Shown here piece after piece: positions 22,201 to 34,085 of a stretch of DNA of 64,000 nucleotides. The stretch is from Siphonodentalium dalli (lineage: Eukaryota; Mollusca; Scaphopoda; Gadilida; Siphonodentaliidae), in assembly GCA_032622095.1 (NCBI GenBank), contig CP136065.1, positions 245,581,474-245,645,473 on the forward strand, written 5' to 3'. The position numbers were made by a program, and so were the translations under genes. How positions within the stretch are numbered: position 1 is the first letter of the stretch; each line of letters opens with the position of its first letter. A model generated the notes under the pieces. The model was not told where the DNA came from and ran no database searches. It saw only the letters and a list, made by a program, of their open reading frames with translations.

Positions 22201-25200
22201 TATCTAATAGTGTGTATGCGTAGTCACGTGATGTAGGAAGATAATGTATCTAATAGTGTGTATGCGTAGTCACGTGATGTAGGAAGATAATGTATCTAAT
22301 AGTGTGTATGCGTAGTCACGTGATGTAGGAAGATAATGAATCTAATAGTGTGTATGCGTAGTCACGTGATGTAGGGAGATAATGTATCTAATAGTGTGTA
22401 TGCGTAGTCACGTGATGTAGGAAGATAATGAATCTAATAGTGTGTATGCGTAGTCACGTGATGTAGGGAGATAATGTATCTAATAGTGTGTATGCGTAGT
22501 CACGTGATGTAGGGAGATAATGTATCTAATAGTGTGTATGCGTAGTCACGTGATGTAGGGAGATAATGTATCTAATAGTGTGTATGCGTAGTCACGAGAT
22601 GTAGGAAGATAATGAATCTAATAGTGTGTATGCGTAGTCACGTGATGTAGGGAGATAATGTATCTAATAGTGTGTATACGTAGTCACGAGATGTAGGAAG
22701 ATAATGTATCTAATAGTGTGTATGCGTAGTCACGAGATGTAGGGAGATAATGTATCTAATAGTGTGTATACGTAGTCACGAGATGTAGGAAGATAATGTA
22801 TCTAATAGTGTGTATGCGTAGTCACGAGATGTAGGGAGATAATGTATCTAATAGTGTGTATACGTAGTCACGAGATGTAGGAAGATAATGTATCTAATAG
22901 TGTGTATGCGTAGTCACGAGATGTAGGGAGATAATGTATCTAATAGTGTGTATGCATAGTCACGTGATGTAGGGAGATAATGTATCTAATAGTGTGTATA
23001 CGTAGTCACGAGATGTAGGAAGATAATGTATCTAATAGTGTGTATGCGTAGTCACGAGATGTAGGGAGATAATGTATCTAATAGTGTGTATGCGTAGTCA
23101 CGTGATGTAGGGAGATAATGTATCTAATAGTGTGTATACGTAGTCACGAGATGTAGGAAGATAATGTATCTAATAGTGTGTATGCGTAGTCACGAGATGT
23201 AGGGAGATAATGTATCTAATAGTGTGTATGCGTAGTCACGTGATGTAGGGAGATAATGTATCTAATAGTGTGTATGCGTAGTCACGTGATGTAGGGAGAT
23301 AATGTATCTAATAGTGTGTATGCGTAGTCACGTGATGTAGGAAGATAATGTATCTAATAGTGTGTATGCGTAGTCACGTGATGTAGGAAGATAATGTATC
23401 TAATAGTGTGTATGCAAAGTCACGTGATATAGGGAGATAATGTATCTAATAGTGTGTATGCGTAGTCACGTGATGTAGGGAGATAATGTATCTAATAGTG
23501 TGTATGCGTAGTCACGTGATGTAGGAAGATAATGTATCTAATAGTGTGTATGCGTAGTCACGTGATGTAGGAAGATAATGTATCTAATAGTGTGTATGCG
23601 TAGTCACGTGATGTAGGAAGATAATGAATCTAATAGTGTGTATGCGTAGTCACGTGATGTAGGGAGATAATGTATCTAATAGTGTGTATGTGTAGTCACG
23701 TGATGTAGGAAGATAATGAATCTAATAGTGTGTATGCGTAGTCACGTGATGTAGGGAGATAATGTATCTAATAGTGTGTATGCGTAGTCACGTGATGTAG
23801 GAAGATAATGTATCTAATAGTGTGTATGCGTAGTCACGTGATGTAGGAAGATAATGTATCTAATAGTGTGTATGCGTAGTCACGTGATGTAGGAAGATAA
23901 TGTATCTAATAGTGTGTATGCGTAGTCACGTGATGTAGGGAGATAATGTATCTAATAGTGTGTATGCGTAGTCACGTGATGTAGGAAGATAATGTATCTA
24001 ATAGTGTGTATGCGTAGTCACGTGATGTAGGAAGATAATGTATCTAATAGTGTGTATGCGTAGTCACGTGATGTAGGAAGATAATGAATCTAATAGTGTG
24101 TATGCGTAGTCACGTGATGTAGGGAGATAATGTATCTAATAGTGTGTATGCGTAGTCACGTGATGTAGGAAGATAATGAATCTAATAGTGTGTATGCGTA
24201 GTCACGTGATGTAGGGAGATAATGTATCTAATAGTGTGTATGCGTAGTCACGTGATGTAGGAAGATAATGTATCTAATAGTGTGTATGCGTAGTCACGTG
24301 ATGTAGGGAGATAATGTATCTAATAGCGTGTATGCGTAGTCACGTGATGTAGGAAGATAATGAATCTAATAGTGTGTATGCGTAGTCACGTGATGTAGGG
24401 AGATAATGTATCTAATAGTGTGTATGCGTAGTCACGTGATATAGGAAGATAATGTATCTAATAGTGTGTATGCATAGTCACGTGATATAGGGAGATAATG
24501 TATCTAATAGTGTGTATGCGTAGTCACGTGATGTAGGGAGATAATGTATCTAATAGTGTGTATGCGTAGTCACGTGATGTAGGAAGATAATGTATCTAAT
24601 AGTGTGTATGCGTAGTCACGTGATGTAGGAAGATAATGTATCTAATAGTGTGTATGCGTAGTCACGTGACGTAGGAAGATAATGAATCTAATAGTGTGTA
24701 TGCGTAGTCACGTGATGTAGGGAGATAATGTATCTAATAGTGTGTATGCGTAGTCACGTGATGTAGGAAGATAATGAATCTAATAGTGTGTATGCGTAGT
24801 CACGTGATGTAGGGAGATAATGTATCTAATAGTGTGTATGCGTAGTCACGTGATGTAGGAAGATAATGTATCTAATAGTGTGTATGCGTAGTCACGTGAT
24901 GTAGGGAGATAATGTATCTAATAGCGTGTATGCGTAGTCACGTGATGTAGGAAGATAATGAATCTAATAGTGTGTATGCGTAGTCACGTGATGTAGGGAG
25001 ATAATGTATCTAATAGTGTGTATGCGTAGTCACGTGATGTAGGGAGATAATGTATCTAATAAAGTGTATGCGTAGTCACGTGATGTAGGGAGATAATGTA
25101 TCTAATAGTGTGTATGAGTAGTCACGTGATGTAGGGAGATAATGTATCTAATAGTGTGTATGCGTAGTCACGTGATGTAGGGAGATAATGTATCTAATAG

Positions 25201-25549
25201 TGTGTATGCGTAGTCACGTGATGTAGGGAGATAATGTATCTAATAGCGTGTATGCATAGTCACGTGATATAGGGAGATAATGTATCTAATAGTGTGTATG
25301 CGTAGTCACGTGATGTAGGGAGATAATGTATCTAATAGCGTGTATGCGTAGTCACGTGATATAGGGAGATAATGTATCTAATAGCGTGTATGCGTAGTCA
25401 CGTGATATAGGGAGATAATGTATCTAATAGTGTGTATGCGTAGTCACGTGATGTAGGGAGATAATGTATCTAATAGTGTGTATGCGTAGTCACGTGATAT
25501 AGGGAGATAATGTATCTAGTAGTGTGTATGCGTAGTCACGTGATGTAGG
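19245..25549. repeat. 46-bp minisatellite, about 137 copies (6.3 kb)
   Basis: Unit 'gataatgtatctaatagtgt' + 'gtatgcgtagtcacgtgatg' + 'taggga'. Most units hold the palindrome TCACGTGA (an E-box core CACGTG); others carry CACGAG. Rare variants ('tgcaaagtcacgtgata', 'cacgagatgtaggaag') recur exactly 2,208 bp apart (48 units), revealing a higher-order duplication. It sits in the intron between exons 6 and 5. Confidence 0.95.
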
Positions 25550-26140
25550 GTTCAAAAGAATAGTGAAGTATCTTTCAGTCAATCTCCAATTGAATGTCCA
25601 TGGAATAAATTACACTTAGTGATGTTCAAATAATGAAAAACCCCATCAGACCGATTTCCGATAACTGGAGGCACAATCAGCCGATTCTGATTCCGATGTT
25701 TATATATATTGAGCGTTTGTTCCCATAAACACTCATTGCACTCCCTATCTTGATATATTTTTCAAGCCAAATACATGAAAGAAATATATTCACATTGTCA
25801 CGAAAGTATTTCTGCCAACGTCAGCTGTGCCCTGAATTTGATGTATACTGGTAGTTGTTAGACAAAGAGATAAAAGGTGCCGACCCAGAGTGGTGACTAC
25901 CGAGTAACATTATAACCATGCGTGAAACATGTGCGTATGGTGTATAAGTCTTTGACTTGTGATTGAATACTAGTTAAGTTGCGACAATGTATGGAATGGT
26001 GATGATTATTAACTAAATTTAGATTGATGGATAATTATTTCTATCATATTTGTCTGAGATTTCCCTAATTCCCATTGGTCAAGCCTATATAGATTTCCCC
26101 AATTCTCATGCCTGTTGATTTCCTTAATTCCTATTGTCTT

Positions 26141-26540
26141 TTAACCCTTTACCCAACAAACCGGCCAAAACCGGCCAAATAAAGCTTCAACAGCCTAAAA
26201 TATCTTCGGTCTGTCTCAATAGAACCATACAAATATGGATATCATTGGAACCGGCTCCTTGACCACATTGTGATAGTTACAGTTATGCCCTGTGCCAATG
26301 CATTCTCTTATATATGCGAGTCGACCATAGGTCGCCTCGCATATATAAGAGAATGCATTGGCCTAAACAAAATATTTTTTTAACACTTTTTACCATTTTT
26401 TCTTACATTCTTTAACAATTTTATAATTTTTAATGTGTTAAGCCAATGCATTCTCTTATATATGCGAGGCGACCTATGGTCGACTCGCATATATAAGAGA
26501 ATGCATTGGCACAGGGCCCTTCTGTTGGGTAAAGGGTTAA
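26141..26540 (+). mobile_element. TTAA-1 MITE nested in hAT element
   Basis: Complete copy with TTAA flanks, lying inside the hAT element at 25,617-27,519. Confidence 0.85.
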
Positions 26541-26573
26541 CTGGGAAGCTTTCATAGTTCCGTCCAATCCTGA

Positions 26574-27019
26574 GTTTAGTGTACCTGTCATTTGCAGAAT
26601 GAAGTCCCCGATAGGATGAATTTAGTGACGATATCCCCCATAGTTGGCTAGCATCACTAAATTCACCCTCTGGGGACCTCATTCTGCTTAGGCCTCATCT
26701 TCTATGGAAAGTTTCTTTATTATCAAATTTCTATATAAACTTCTTCACAAACATTCTATTTCTTTTTTAGTTTAGTTTCTCTACATCCACAAATTGGCAG
26801 ATGACACATTGCATAATCAAGGTTCCCAATGGGAGTACACCACAATATTCACCATTTGGGAACTTCCATCTGAGACTATGTCTCCCATAGCAGATGAGGC
26901 CATGCAAAATGAGGTCCCCAGAGGGTGAATTTTGTGATGCTAGCCTGCTATGCAGATATCATCACTAAATTCACCCTCTGGGGACCTCATTCTGCAAATG
27001 ACAGACACACTAAACTCAG
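26574..27019. mobile_element. FB-B element, complete reference copy
   Basis: Outer ends 'cctgagtttagtgtacctgt' and 'cagacacactaaactcagg' are inverted. Each end is a palindrome of about 110 bp, and the middle has 'aggcctcatcttct', 'agtttctctacatccac' and 'ctcccatagcagatgaggcc'. About 445 bp in all, without coding capacity. Confidence 0.72.
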
Positions 27020-27689
27020 GCTTGGTTTCGGCTACTCAATTTTTTTTCAGGAGACCACCTACAAGTTCAATGTGGATCTAAGGCTCCCAAGAATATTTCA
27101 TTGTGTACATTCTAAATTGTAACGAAAGTATCACTAACAATGTCGACTCACAGAGTGAAAAAAACATGTGAAATTGGCCTCTTTGTGATATTAGGCTATG
27201 CCCTCTCACGTTGGTCGTTATTGAAGATAATTCTGATCGCGACTGTACTAATACATTCAGTGTGTGCTTCAAATTATTGAAATAGCATTTGACATCACAT
27301 GGCACTTGCTCGACATGAAACTACAATGTCATGAGGTCAGCTATTTAAAGCTTTCTTTGAATCTATTTCATGTCCACGTGATTGAACCAATAACTTATTG
27401 CACTTAAACACTAGAATTTTTTTTTATGGAAATTGGTAAAAGCCAATGTTTAACTGCGAGGTACGATTAATATCTGATGGGCTATTGTCGGCTGATGGCC
27501 GATTAACAGAACATCACTAATTATACTTAACTGTTATATTCGCGGTCATGAAACAAGAAGGCTAGAACAATTAAAGTTAACTAAAAATGAGAGATTGTGA
27601 GGGAATACTTGCAAGTTTATCTACTTTTTCTACTTCGCAGTAGTTGTGAATGTTAAAATATTACCGATAAATGCATTACGTTCGCGCAT

Positions 27690-27808
27690 TCCCTGGTTTG
27701 ATGTATTAAAAATTACTATTCACTGTTTCAATCTAATTGATTTTGAATCGAATATCGCGGTTGTATCGAATAAAAAAACGAATATCTAATATTTGCAGGG
27801 GCCTACTT
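27690..27808. mobile_element. Probable hAT right-end fragment
   Basis: The stretch 'gaatcgaatatcgcgg', 'cgaataaaaaaacgaata' and terminal 'caggggccta' resembles the right end of the hAT element at 14,082-15,920. No matching left end or target duplication was found. Confidence 0.35.
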
Positions 27809-28335
27809 CTAACTCATTGAGATAACACACATCTCAAAACACACCATGCTATTATAGTATATATACCATAATTATCTAACTCATTGAGATAACACACATC
27901 TCAAAACACACCATGCTATTATAGTATATATACCATACACACATCTCAAAACACACCATGCTATTATCATATGTATACCATACACACATCTCAAAACACC
28001 ATGCTATTATCATATATATAGCATACACACATCTCAAAACACACCATGCTATTATCGTATATATACCATACACACATCTCAAAACACACCATGCTATTAT
28101 CGTATATATATACCATACACACATCTCAAAGCACACCATGCTATTATTGTACATATACCATACACACATCTCAAAACACACCATGCTATTATCGTATATA
28201 TATACCATACACACATCTCAAAACACACCATGCTATTATCGTATATATATACCATACACACATCTCAAAGCACACCATGCTATTATTGTATATATACCAT
28301 ACACACATCTCAAAACACACCATGCTATTATCGTA
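27797..28335. repeat. ~45-bp tandem array, about 11 copies
   Basis: Unit 'ccatacacacatctcaaaac' + 'acaccatgctattatcgtat' + 'atata', with small length changes. Both strands read open for over 100 codons because of the repeat. Confidence 0.9.
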
Positions 28336-28580
28336 TTTATTACATGCTTGTTCCCAGAAGTACAGTGTTATTGCTGTTCCATATTTACAAATACGTATGA
28401 AAAGTACGTTCCATACGCATCTTGTTGACGTAAAATGATGTACATGACGTTCGCCTCAACCATGAAACCGGAACTATAAAATAAAAGCATCATCTCACAT
28501 GACAAAACACACCCTATATGTGCCTAAATAAACCTTCTAAGCCTGTATTTTTAAAATGCACGGATTCTAGAAAGCGAAGC

Positions 28581-28647
28581 GTGTAATAAACACAGAACGA
28601 CACGATGTGTAAGTGGGTTTGTCGACACATCGTGTTGTTCTGTGTAT
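28581..28647. repeat. Inverted repeat beside MITE-A
   Basis: 'aacacagaacgacacgatgtg' and 'cacatcgtgttgttctgtgt' form a 21-bp stem; loop 'taagtgggtttgtcga'. Confidence 0.7.
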
Positions 28648-28648
28648 A

Positions 28649-28814
28649 CAGTAATGCTCTAAGTAATCGACTTCTTAACCACAGCAGAATTATGGGTAAC
28701 TTTTCAGGATTTAGTCGGAAATATGGCTTGTTGCTATTCATCGGAAAGCTAAATCCTGAAAAGTTACCCATAATTCTGCTGTGGTTAAGGAGTCGATTTC
28801 TTAGAGTATTACTG
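28649..28814. mobile_element. MITE-A copy, centre deleted
   Basis: TA-flanked. Most of the right central arm is missing: the sequence goes from 'atcggaaagct' straight to 'aaatcctgaaaagttaccc'. Confidence 0.8.
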
Positions 28815-28996
28815 TAGTGTGTGTAACACCTATTTTTAAATTTCAGCTTTACAGCCTACTGTGGATATAAATGTGGGAGTATATGATCAAACATCGTAGT
28901 TAGCTAAACTGTTCTTCTGTTACATCAATTTAAAATTGGATGTTGTTATGATATCAATTAAACATGAGGAAAATTTCTGCATTAAAATCAAATGTA

Positions 28997-29100
28997 CAGT
29001 AATGCCCGAAGTAATCGACTTCTTAACCACAGCAGGATTATGGGTAACTTTTCAGGATTTAGTCGGAAATATGGCTTGTTGCCATTCATCGGAAAGCTCT
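28997..29100. mobile_element. MITE-A, left half only
   Basis: Left arm from CAGTAATGCCCGAAGTAATC to 'catcggaaagctct', then unrelated AT-rich sequence. Confidence 0.75.
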
Positions 29101-29576
29101 AATGAAATTTTTTTTTGCCAAATTTCAAAATGATTGACCAAATTTAATTGAGGGTATATAATTGGGGAATTGAAGGAAATTCTCATTTTTTATTGTTATA
29201 TAATGTAAAAGCTAACCACACACACAGGTAAAATAAGCTAGCTAAACAAGCTAGTATTATTAATATATATCAAAGTATCAATAAATATCTAAGCGACACC
29301 AGAAATTACATTTAATGTTGCAAAGATCATAGCATACATATTATTTCCAGCAACAAAACCGAACCACCAATTAATCCCCCGCTCGCCATTCACATTTGAC
29401 TGATTAACCTGTTGTCTTATAATCACTGGTCACAACACACAGACATAAATCATAAATATGTGATGTAAAGTGTCGCCAGTGATGTGCATACAAAGGGGAT
29501 TAACTGTAAAAACAATTTTGTAATTACCTTTTGCTGTTTCATGTGAAGTGTCGTAATCTACCTTGAGAGCCTATCC

Positions 29577-29729
29577 AAGCCTTGAAATAGGGTGTCTGTC
29601 ATTTGCAGAATGAGGTCCCCAGAGGGTGAATTTAGTGATGCTACCCTGCATAGTGGGCTAGCATCACCAAATTCACCCTCTGGGAACCTCATTCTGCAAA
29701 TGACAGACATCCTATTTCAAGGCTTGAGC
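29577..29729. mobile_element. FB-B single palindrome, 150 bp
   Basis: 'aagccttgaaatagggtgtc' to its complement 'gacatcctatttcaaggctt', a near-perfect palindrome 230 bases from exon 5. Confidence 0.75.
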
Positions 29730-29958
29730 CTTTCACAAGCAAATTACTTACACCAGCCTCAATGAAATAAATACAGAACATTTTTTTTTATGACTGCCAT
29801 ATTTTAAGTGCGGTTGATTAGATTAAATTTCGTTGATCAGGATTCCCTTTGCATTGTCTCTAAGTCGGCACGCATAATGGATAACCCACCTTCGATGATG
29901 GACAGAACCAATTTCTAAGTCATCCACCACACTGTGTTTTCAAGTGTTAACTACATAC

Positions 29959-30021
29959 CTGTGCAGAACCATCTCTCGCCGCTTCATATGCTTGAAGGCG
30001 TTCATTCTGCAGGTCTACACT
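29959..30021 (-). CDS. Polycystin-1/REJ-like gene, exon 5 (63-bp exon)
   Basis: This short exon of 21 codons is phase 0 on both sides, with acceptor TTATTACAG and donor CAG|GTATGT. It encodes SVDLQNERLQAYEAARDGSA plus Q, a likely amphipathic helix. It can be skipped without a frame change. The acceptor-proximal intron (30,033-30,057) is one unit of the 22-bp array that continues beyond an inserted TTAA element to 31,066, so the array once began within about 12 bases of the splice site. Called from borders, phase and order. Confidence 0.72.
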
Positions 30022-30032
30022 CTGTAATAATG

Positions 30033-31066
30033 TCAAAGTCAGACAAGATTATTCCATAGGTCACCTCGCATATATAAGAGAATGCAATGGCCTAACAAAT
30101 TTTTATAAATTTTTCTTACATTCTTAAGCAATTTTTATCATTTTTGTTATCATTTTTTCTGACATTTTTTAACAATTTTTATCAGTTTTGATAATTTGTT
30201 TTTACATTCTATGACAATTTTCATAATTTTTTTGTTATAATTTTTAATAATTTTATCATTTTTATCATTTTTTCTTACATTCTTCAGCATTCTTAAACAT
30301 TTTTAATTTTTTATAATTTTTTCTTTATACATTCTTTATCAATTTTAATAATTTTTTCTTACATTCTTGAACAATTTTTATCATTTTTTATCATCATTTC
30401 TTACATTCTTTAACAATTTTTTCTCATTTTTTTCTCACATTTTTTAATTATAAAAATAATATAAAATTTGTTAGGCCAATGGATTCTCTTACCAGTATAT
30501 ATGTGAGGTGAGGTTTTCACAATAAATTCAGGAAGTTCCCGTCATGAAAGTGTTAAAGTCAGACACGATTATTCCTAAATTAAAACATGATTATTCATAA
30601 CATCAAATATGATTATTCCTAAAGTCAAATATGATTATTCCTAAAGTCAAATATGATTATTCCTAAAGTCAGACATGATTATTCCTAAAGTCAAATACGA
30701 TTATTCCTAAAGTCGGACACGATTATTCCTAAATTAAAACATGATTATTCATAACATCAAATATGATTATTCCTAAAGTCAAATATGATTATTCCTAAAG
30801 TCAGACATGTTTATTCCTAAATTAAAACATGATTATTCATAAAATCAAATATGATTATTCCTAAAGTCAAATATGATTATTCCTAAAGTCAGACATGTTT
30901 ATTCTTAAATTAAAACATGATTATTCATAACATCAAATATGATGATTCCTAAAGTCAGACATGTTTATTCCTAAAGTCAAATATGATTATTCCAAAAGTC
31001 AGAAACGATTATTCCTAAAGTCAGAAACGATAATTTCTAAAATCAGAAACAATTATTCCTAATTTT
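30033..31066. repeat. 22-bp array 'aaagtcaaatatgattattcct', interrupted by TTAA-3
   Basis: Units of 22 bp with 'gtcagacacg' and 'attaaaacat' variants. The first unit (30,033-30,057) is next to the exon 5 acceptor, then a TTAA-3 MITE intervenes, then about 20 units run to 31,066 near the exon 4 donor. Confidence 0.85.
30056..30556 (-). mobile_element. TTAA-3 MITE, left end lost
   Basis: A partial palindromic core ('ggtcacctcgcatatataag') is followed by a long T-rich tract of 'ttacattctt' motifs. The right end has 'aggaagttcccgtcatgaaa' then GTGTTAA. It lies inside the 22-bp array next to exon 5. Confidence 0.65.
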
Positions 31067-31175
31067 GGATATCCCGAGTACCTTGATCCGTGTACCCTAA
31101 TCTATATTTGCAGATACAGAGTAGGACTACCTTAATCAAAAAACCATCAGACTTTACCAATGCAGTAATACTTAC

Positions 31176-31264
31176 TTCTTCAGGAAACGCTTCAGCTCTC
31201 CCGTCCTCAGGATCATTGTTTGTTGCTGTGTAAAGGGAAGCAACTCCCGCAACACCAGAATAGT
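31176..31264 (-). CDS. Polycystin-1/REJ-like gene, exon 4
   Basis: The exon is 89 bases, phase 1 in and phase 0 out, with acceptor TTTCCCTGCAG and a strong donor GAA|GTAAGT. It encodes YSGVAGVASLYTATNNDPED then GRAEAFPEE, with no stop in this frame. I recognise no named domain; membership rests on strand, order, phase continuity and good borders. A second copy of the acceptor and first exon bases (ATTTCCCTGTAG then ACTACACTGG) lies 72 bp upstream, with junction at 31,336/31,337, showing a duplication across the intron-exon border. Confidence 0.72.
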
Positions 31265-31400
31265 CTGCAGGGAAATAATATATAAGTTATTACCAGAGAA
31301 ATAATATACAAGTTATTACCAGACAACCAGTGTAGTCTACAGGGAAATAATATATTAGTTATAATATATATAAGTTCTTACAAGAGAAAATGTGAACAAA
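31265..31400. repeat. Short duplications across the exon 4 acceptor
   Basis: 'gggaaataatatataagtta' occurs three times with changes. The third copy is preceded by 'ccagtgtagtcta', a degenerate copy of the exon start 'ccagaatagtctg'. Confidence 0.75.
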
Positions 31401-32037
31401 AACAGATAGATTGAACCAAATTACTGAATATTCTGCACTACAGCATTATTACGAAATCATTAAATTTCAAATTGATCAGATAAGTAGAATATATTCCAAT
31501 AGGCTTAAGGCCACAAACAGTTTATTAGTTTTATTGTTTTATTTGTGAACATCAGGAACAAAATCTCTTGATGAAAGAGGGTAAAAAATACTGAGGCAGG
31601 TCTGACACATTCAAATTGAAATCCGAAGGTGTATACTTCGTTCACTACCGTACTTCGAATCACAGTTGGACAGAGAGTACTATTTTCACCTGCCAGAGAA
31701 TACGAAGCTCTGATAGGCTAGCGTAAAAAATGCCAAATCAGCCGATCCTCCGGCCAAATTTGCTCATAACATACATATCATAAGCAATTCGCTTATGTGC
31801 ATATAATGGCCAAATAAATATATTGAGATAATGACTTCAGAAGATAATTATTCCACACGATCACTGGTGAATGCAAATTTCAAATATTAATTTTAAATCA
31901 TTGACTGCAAAGAAAATAATAACAAGAGAATCGCTAGAGTGCGGCAAAATATGCTTATGGTAATTTCAACAAAGGGAATAATTCTGGTAAAAATTGGCGG
32001 GGAAAACCCAAATTCGAACTTGAACTGTAATTTCGGC
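31401..32037. other. Intron, nothing recognised
   Basis: AT-rich intron between exons 4 and 3, without a supported feature. Confidence 0.45.
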
Positions 32038-32295
32038 TATTAAATTCACGTACCAAATTTGATTCCATTCAGTTCAGACTTACTAAACTAAAAACGAAAA
32101 TTGAGTGCAAATTCCAACAAAAAGTTGTTCTAGTAAACCCACAGTAAACCCACATACTAAATTTCATTCCATTCAGTTCAGAATTACTAAACTAAAAACG
32201 AAAATTGAGGGCAAATTCCAACAAAAAGTTGTTCTAGTAAACCCACAGTAAACCCACATACTAAATTTCATTCCATTCAGTTCAGAATTACTAAA
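32038..32295. repeat. 104-bp direct repeat, 2.5 copies
   Basis: Unit from 'ctaaactaaaaacgaaaatt' through 'gttgttctagtaaaccca' to 'ccattcagttcag'. Dispersed relatives occur near 60,060. Confidence 0.8.
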
Positions 32296-32411
32296 GTTAT
32301 CATCTGGAAACGAAAAAAGCGAACGGACGGGCAAACAGACAAATAACATAATACGTCATGTTTTTTTCAAAACGGGCATATAAAAATAAATAAATCCAAC
32401 ACGCTAATATT

Positions 32412-32666
32412 TGAAATACTTGAAATAGTGTGCCTGTCATTTTCAGAATGAGGTCCCCAGAGGGTGAATTTAGTGATGCTACCCCGCATAGCGGGCTAGC
32501 ATCACCAAATTCACCCTCTGGGGACCTCATTCTGCTTATATCTCAGCAGAATGAGGTTCCCCGAGGGTGAATTTGGTGATGCTAGCCGGCTATGCGGGGT
32601 AGCATCACTAAATTCACCCTCTGGGAACCTCATTCTGCAAATGACAGGCACACTATTTCAAGGCTT
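32412..32666. mobile_element. FB-B double palindrome
   Basis: Same double form as at 14,359 with centre 'tgcttatatctcagca' and outer ends 'cttgaaatagtgtgcctgtc' and complement. Confidence 0.75.
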
Positions 32667-33774
32667 GGTCTTATACAAACTGAACACAATGAGCTTGAGG
32701 AAGTTACCTTCACTGTTTTTTGTTTAAACATATTTTATTGTATCATTTATGTACAAATGGGATTGGGGCACAAGTTATAAAACTTAGATAGCCCCTCTCC
32801 CCATATAATTACACACATTATTATAATTGTTTACTGTGGTATTTATGAGTAACACTGAAGCATTCTCTTGTTCAAAATTATTTAAATACGGTTTTCTAAT
32901 TCTATCAAGATAGTGTTGAGCAAGTCTCATATACCGAATATCAACAACTTCAGTTGATATTTTTTCAAGCTACTGCGATCAAAATCCACATAAATGAACT
33001 ATTTAATGCCCACAACTCGGCCGAAAATATTCAGACCTGTCCGGTTTTCTAATTCTACCAAGATATTGTTGAGCAAGTTTCATATACCAAATATCAACAA
33101 AATCAGTTTATATTTATTCAAGTTATTGCACCAACGCAGTCCTAAATCATAATGAAAGTGTCAATGACACTGTAGAGCAACTTGGGGAGATGTTAATAAT
33201 TTTATGCTGAGTATAGAACGATAAAGAAGGAAAGTCGAAATGTTTCAGTAAATGGATTGTATTGTGTAAATGAAATTAGTTTCATTTCAAACATTTCTCC
33301 ACTAAATGTGGGCTGCAGGGTATGCCGATGGATTCAAATGTGAAATTCAAGATGACTCCAGGTGCCCATGTTTTTAACAAATTCGGAAGAATTGAACAGC
33401 TTCCATCTAGAGGTAACATGAAAGAACCATATGAAGTTTGGATGAGGCTTGTGGCATGTAGGGTGCGTCAAAGGATTTAAAGAGTAAAATCCAAAATTAA
33501 GTCTCCGAGAAATAGAAACCTGAAAATTCATTTCTATCAATGCTTTTAAGCAAGGACAATTCCTCCTTAACCATTCTTCTAATCTTGGGCTTGGACATAC
33601 GATATTATATGACATAAAATTTAAATCCTGAAATTATGGATTACTAAACACATGTGCAACAAACAGATGATAATATGGTGCTCGCACTTCTATATAAAAT
33701 TAAAAACTAGTGGTTTGTGAAAGAAAGACGTCATCCATGCATCATGCTCTACTAAGATTGCCACCTGGTCTGAA
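32667..33774. other. Intron, diverged repeat only
   Basis: 'ttctaattctatcaagatag' and 'ttctaattctaccaagatat' with following 'gagcaagt.tcatatacc' form a diverged direct repeat (32,894 and 33,043). A 93-codon minus frame at 33,334-33,615 has no known motif. Confidence 0.45.
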
Positions 33775-34085
33775 AATATTGTGTTGGACATTTGCAGAAT
33801 GACGTTCCTACAGTAATGCTCTAATTAATCGACTTCTTAACCACAGCAGAATTATGGGTAACTTTTCAGGATTTAGTCGGAAATATGGCTTGTTGCCATT
33901 CTTCAGAAAGCTCTCGGCGAGAGCTTTCCGATGAATGGCAACAAGCCATATTTCCGACTAAATCCTGAAAAGTTACCCATAATTCTGCTGTGGTTAAGAA
34001 GTCGATTAATTAGAGCATTACTGTAGAGGGTGACCCTACCCCGCACAGCTGGCTGGCATCACCAGTTTCATCCTCTGAGGACATA
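33775..34085. mobile_element. FB-B element split by MITE-A
   Basis: Left part 'ggacatttgcagaatgacgt' to 33,810; right part from 34,024 ('gagggtgaccctaccccgca') to 'tcatcctctgaggacat'. The MITE-A between them has TA on both sides. Confidence 0.7.
33811..34023. mobile_element. MITE-A nested in FB-B
   Basis: Complete palindrome inserted with TA duplication into an FB-B element. The left FB-B piece ends 'gacgttccTA' and the right piece resumes 'TAgagggtga'. Removing the MITE and one TA restores the family order of FB-B. Confidence 0.88.

Larger units (their letters stand above)
25617..27519. mobile_element. hAT-type transposon, 1.9 kb, TAGTGATGTTC termini
   Basis: Inverted termini TAGTGATGTTC and GAACATCACTA are flanked by ATTACACT (25,609-25,616) and ATTATACT (27,520-27,527). 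These match at seven of eight positions, consistent with an 8-bp hAT target duplication that has picked up one change. Subterminal repeats such as 'cagaccgattt', 'cagccgattctgattccgatg' and 'ggccgattaacag' are typical of this group. The interior carries a complete TTAA-1 MITE (26,141-26,540) and a full FB-B element (26,574-27,019). No transposase frame is visible. Confidence 0.75.

Noticed and set aside
19245-25549. Possible CRISPR array because of regular repeats
   Set aside because: There are no unique spacers; units are head to tail and the context is a eukaryotic intron.
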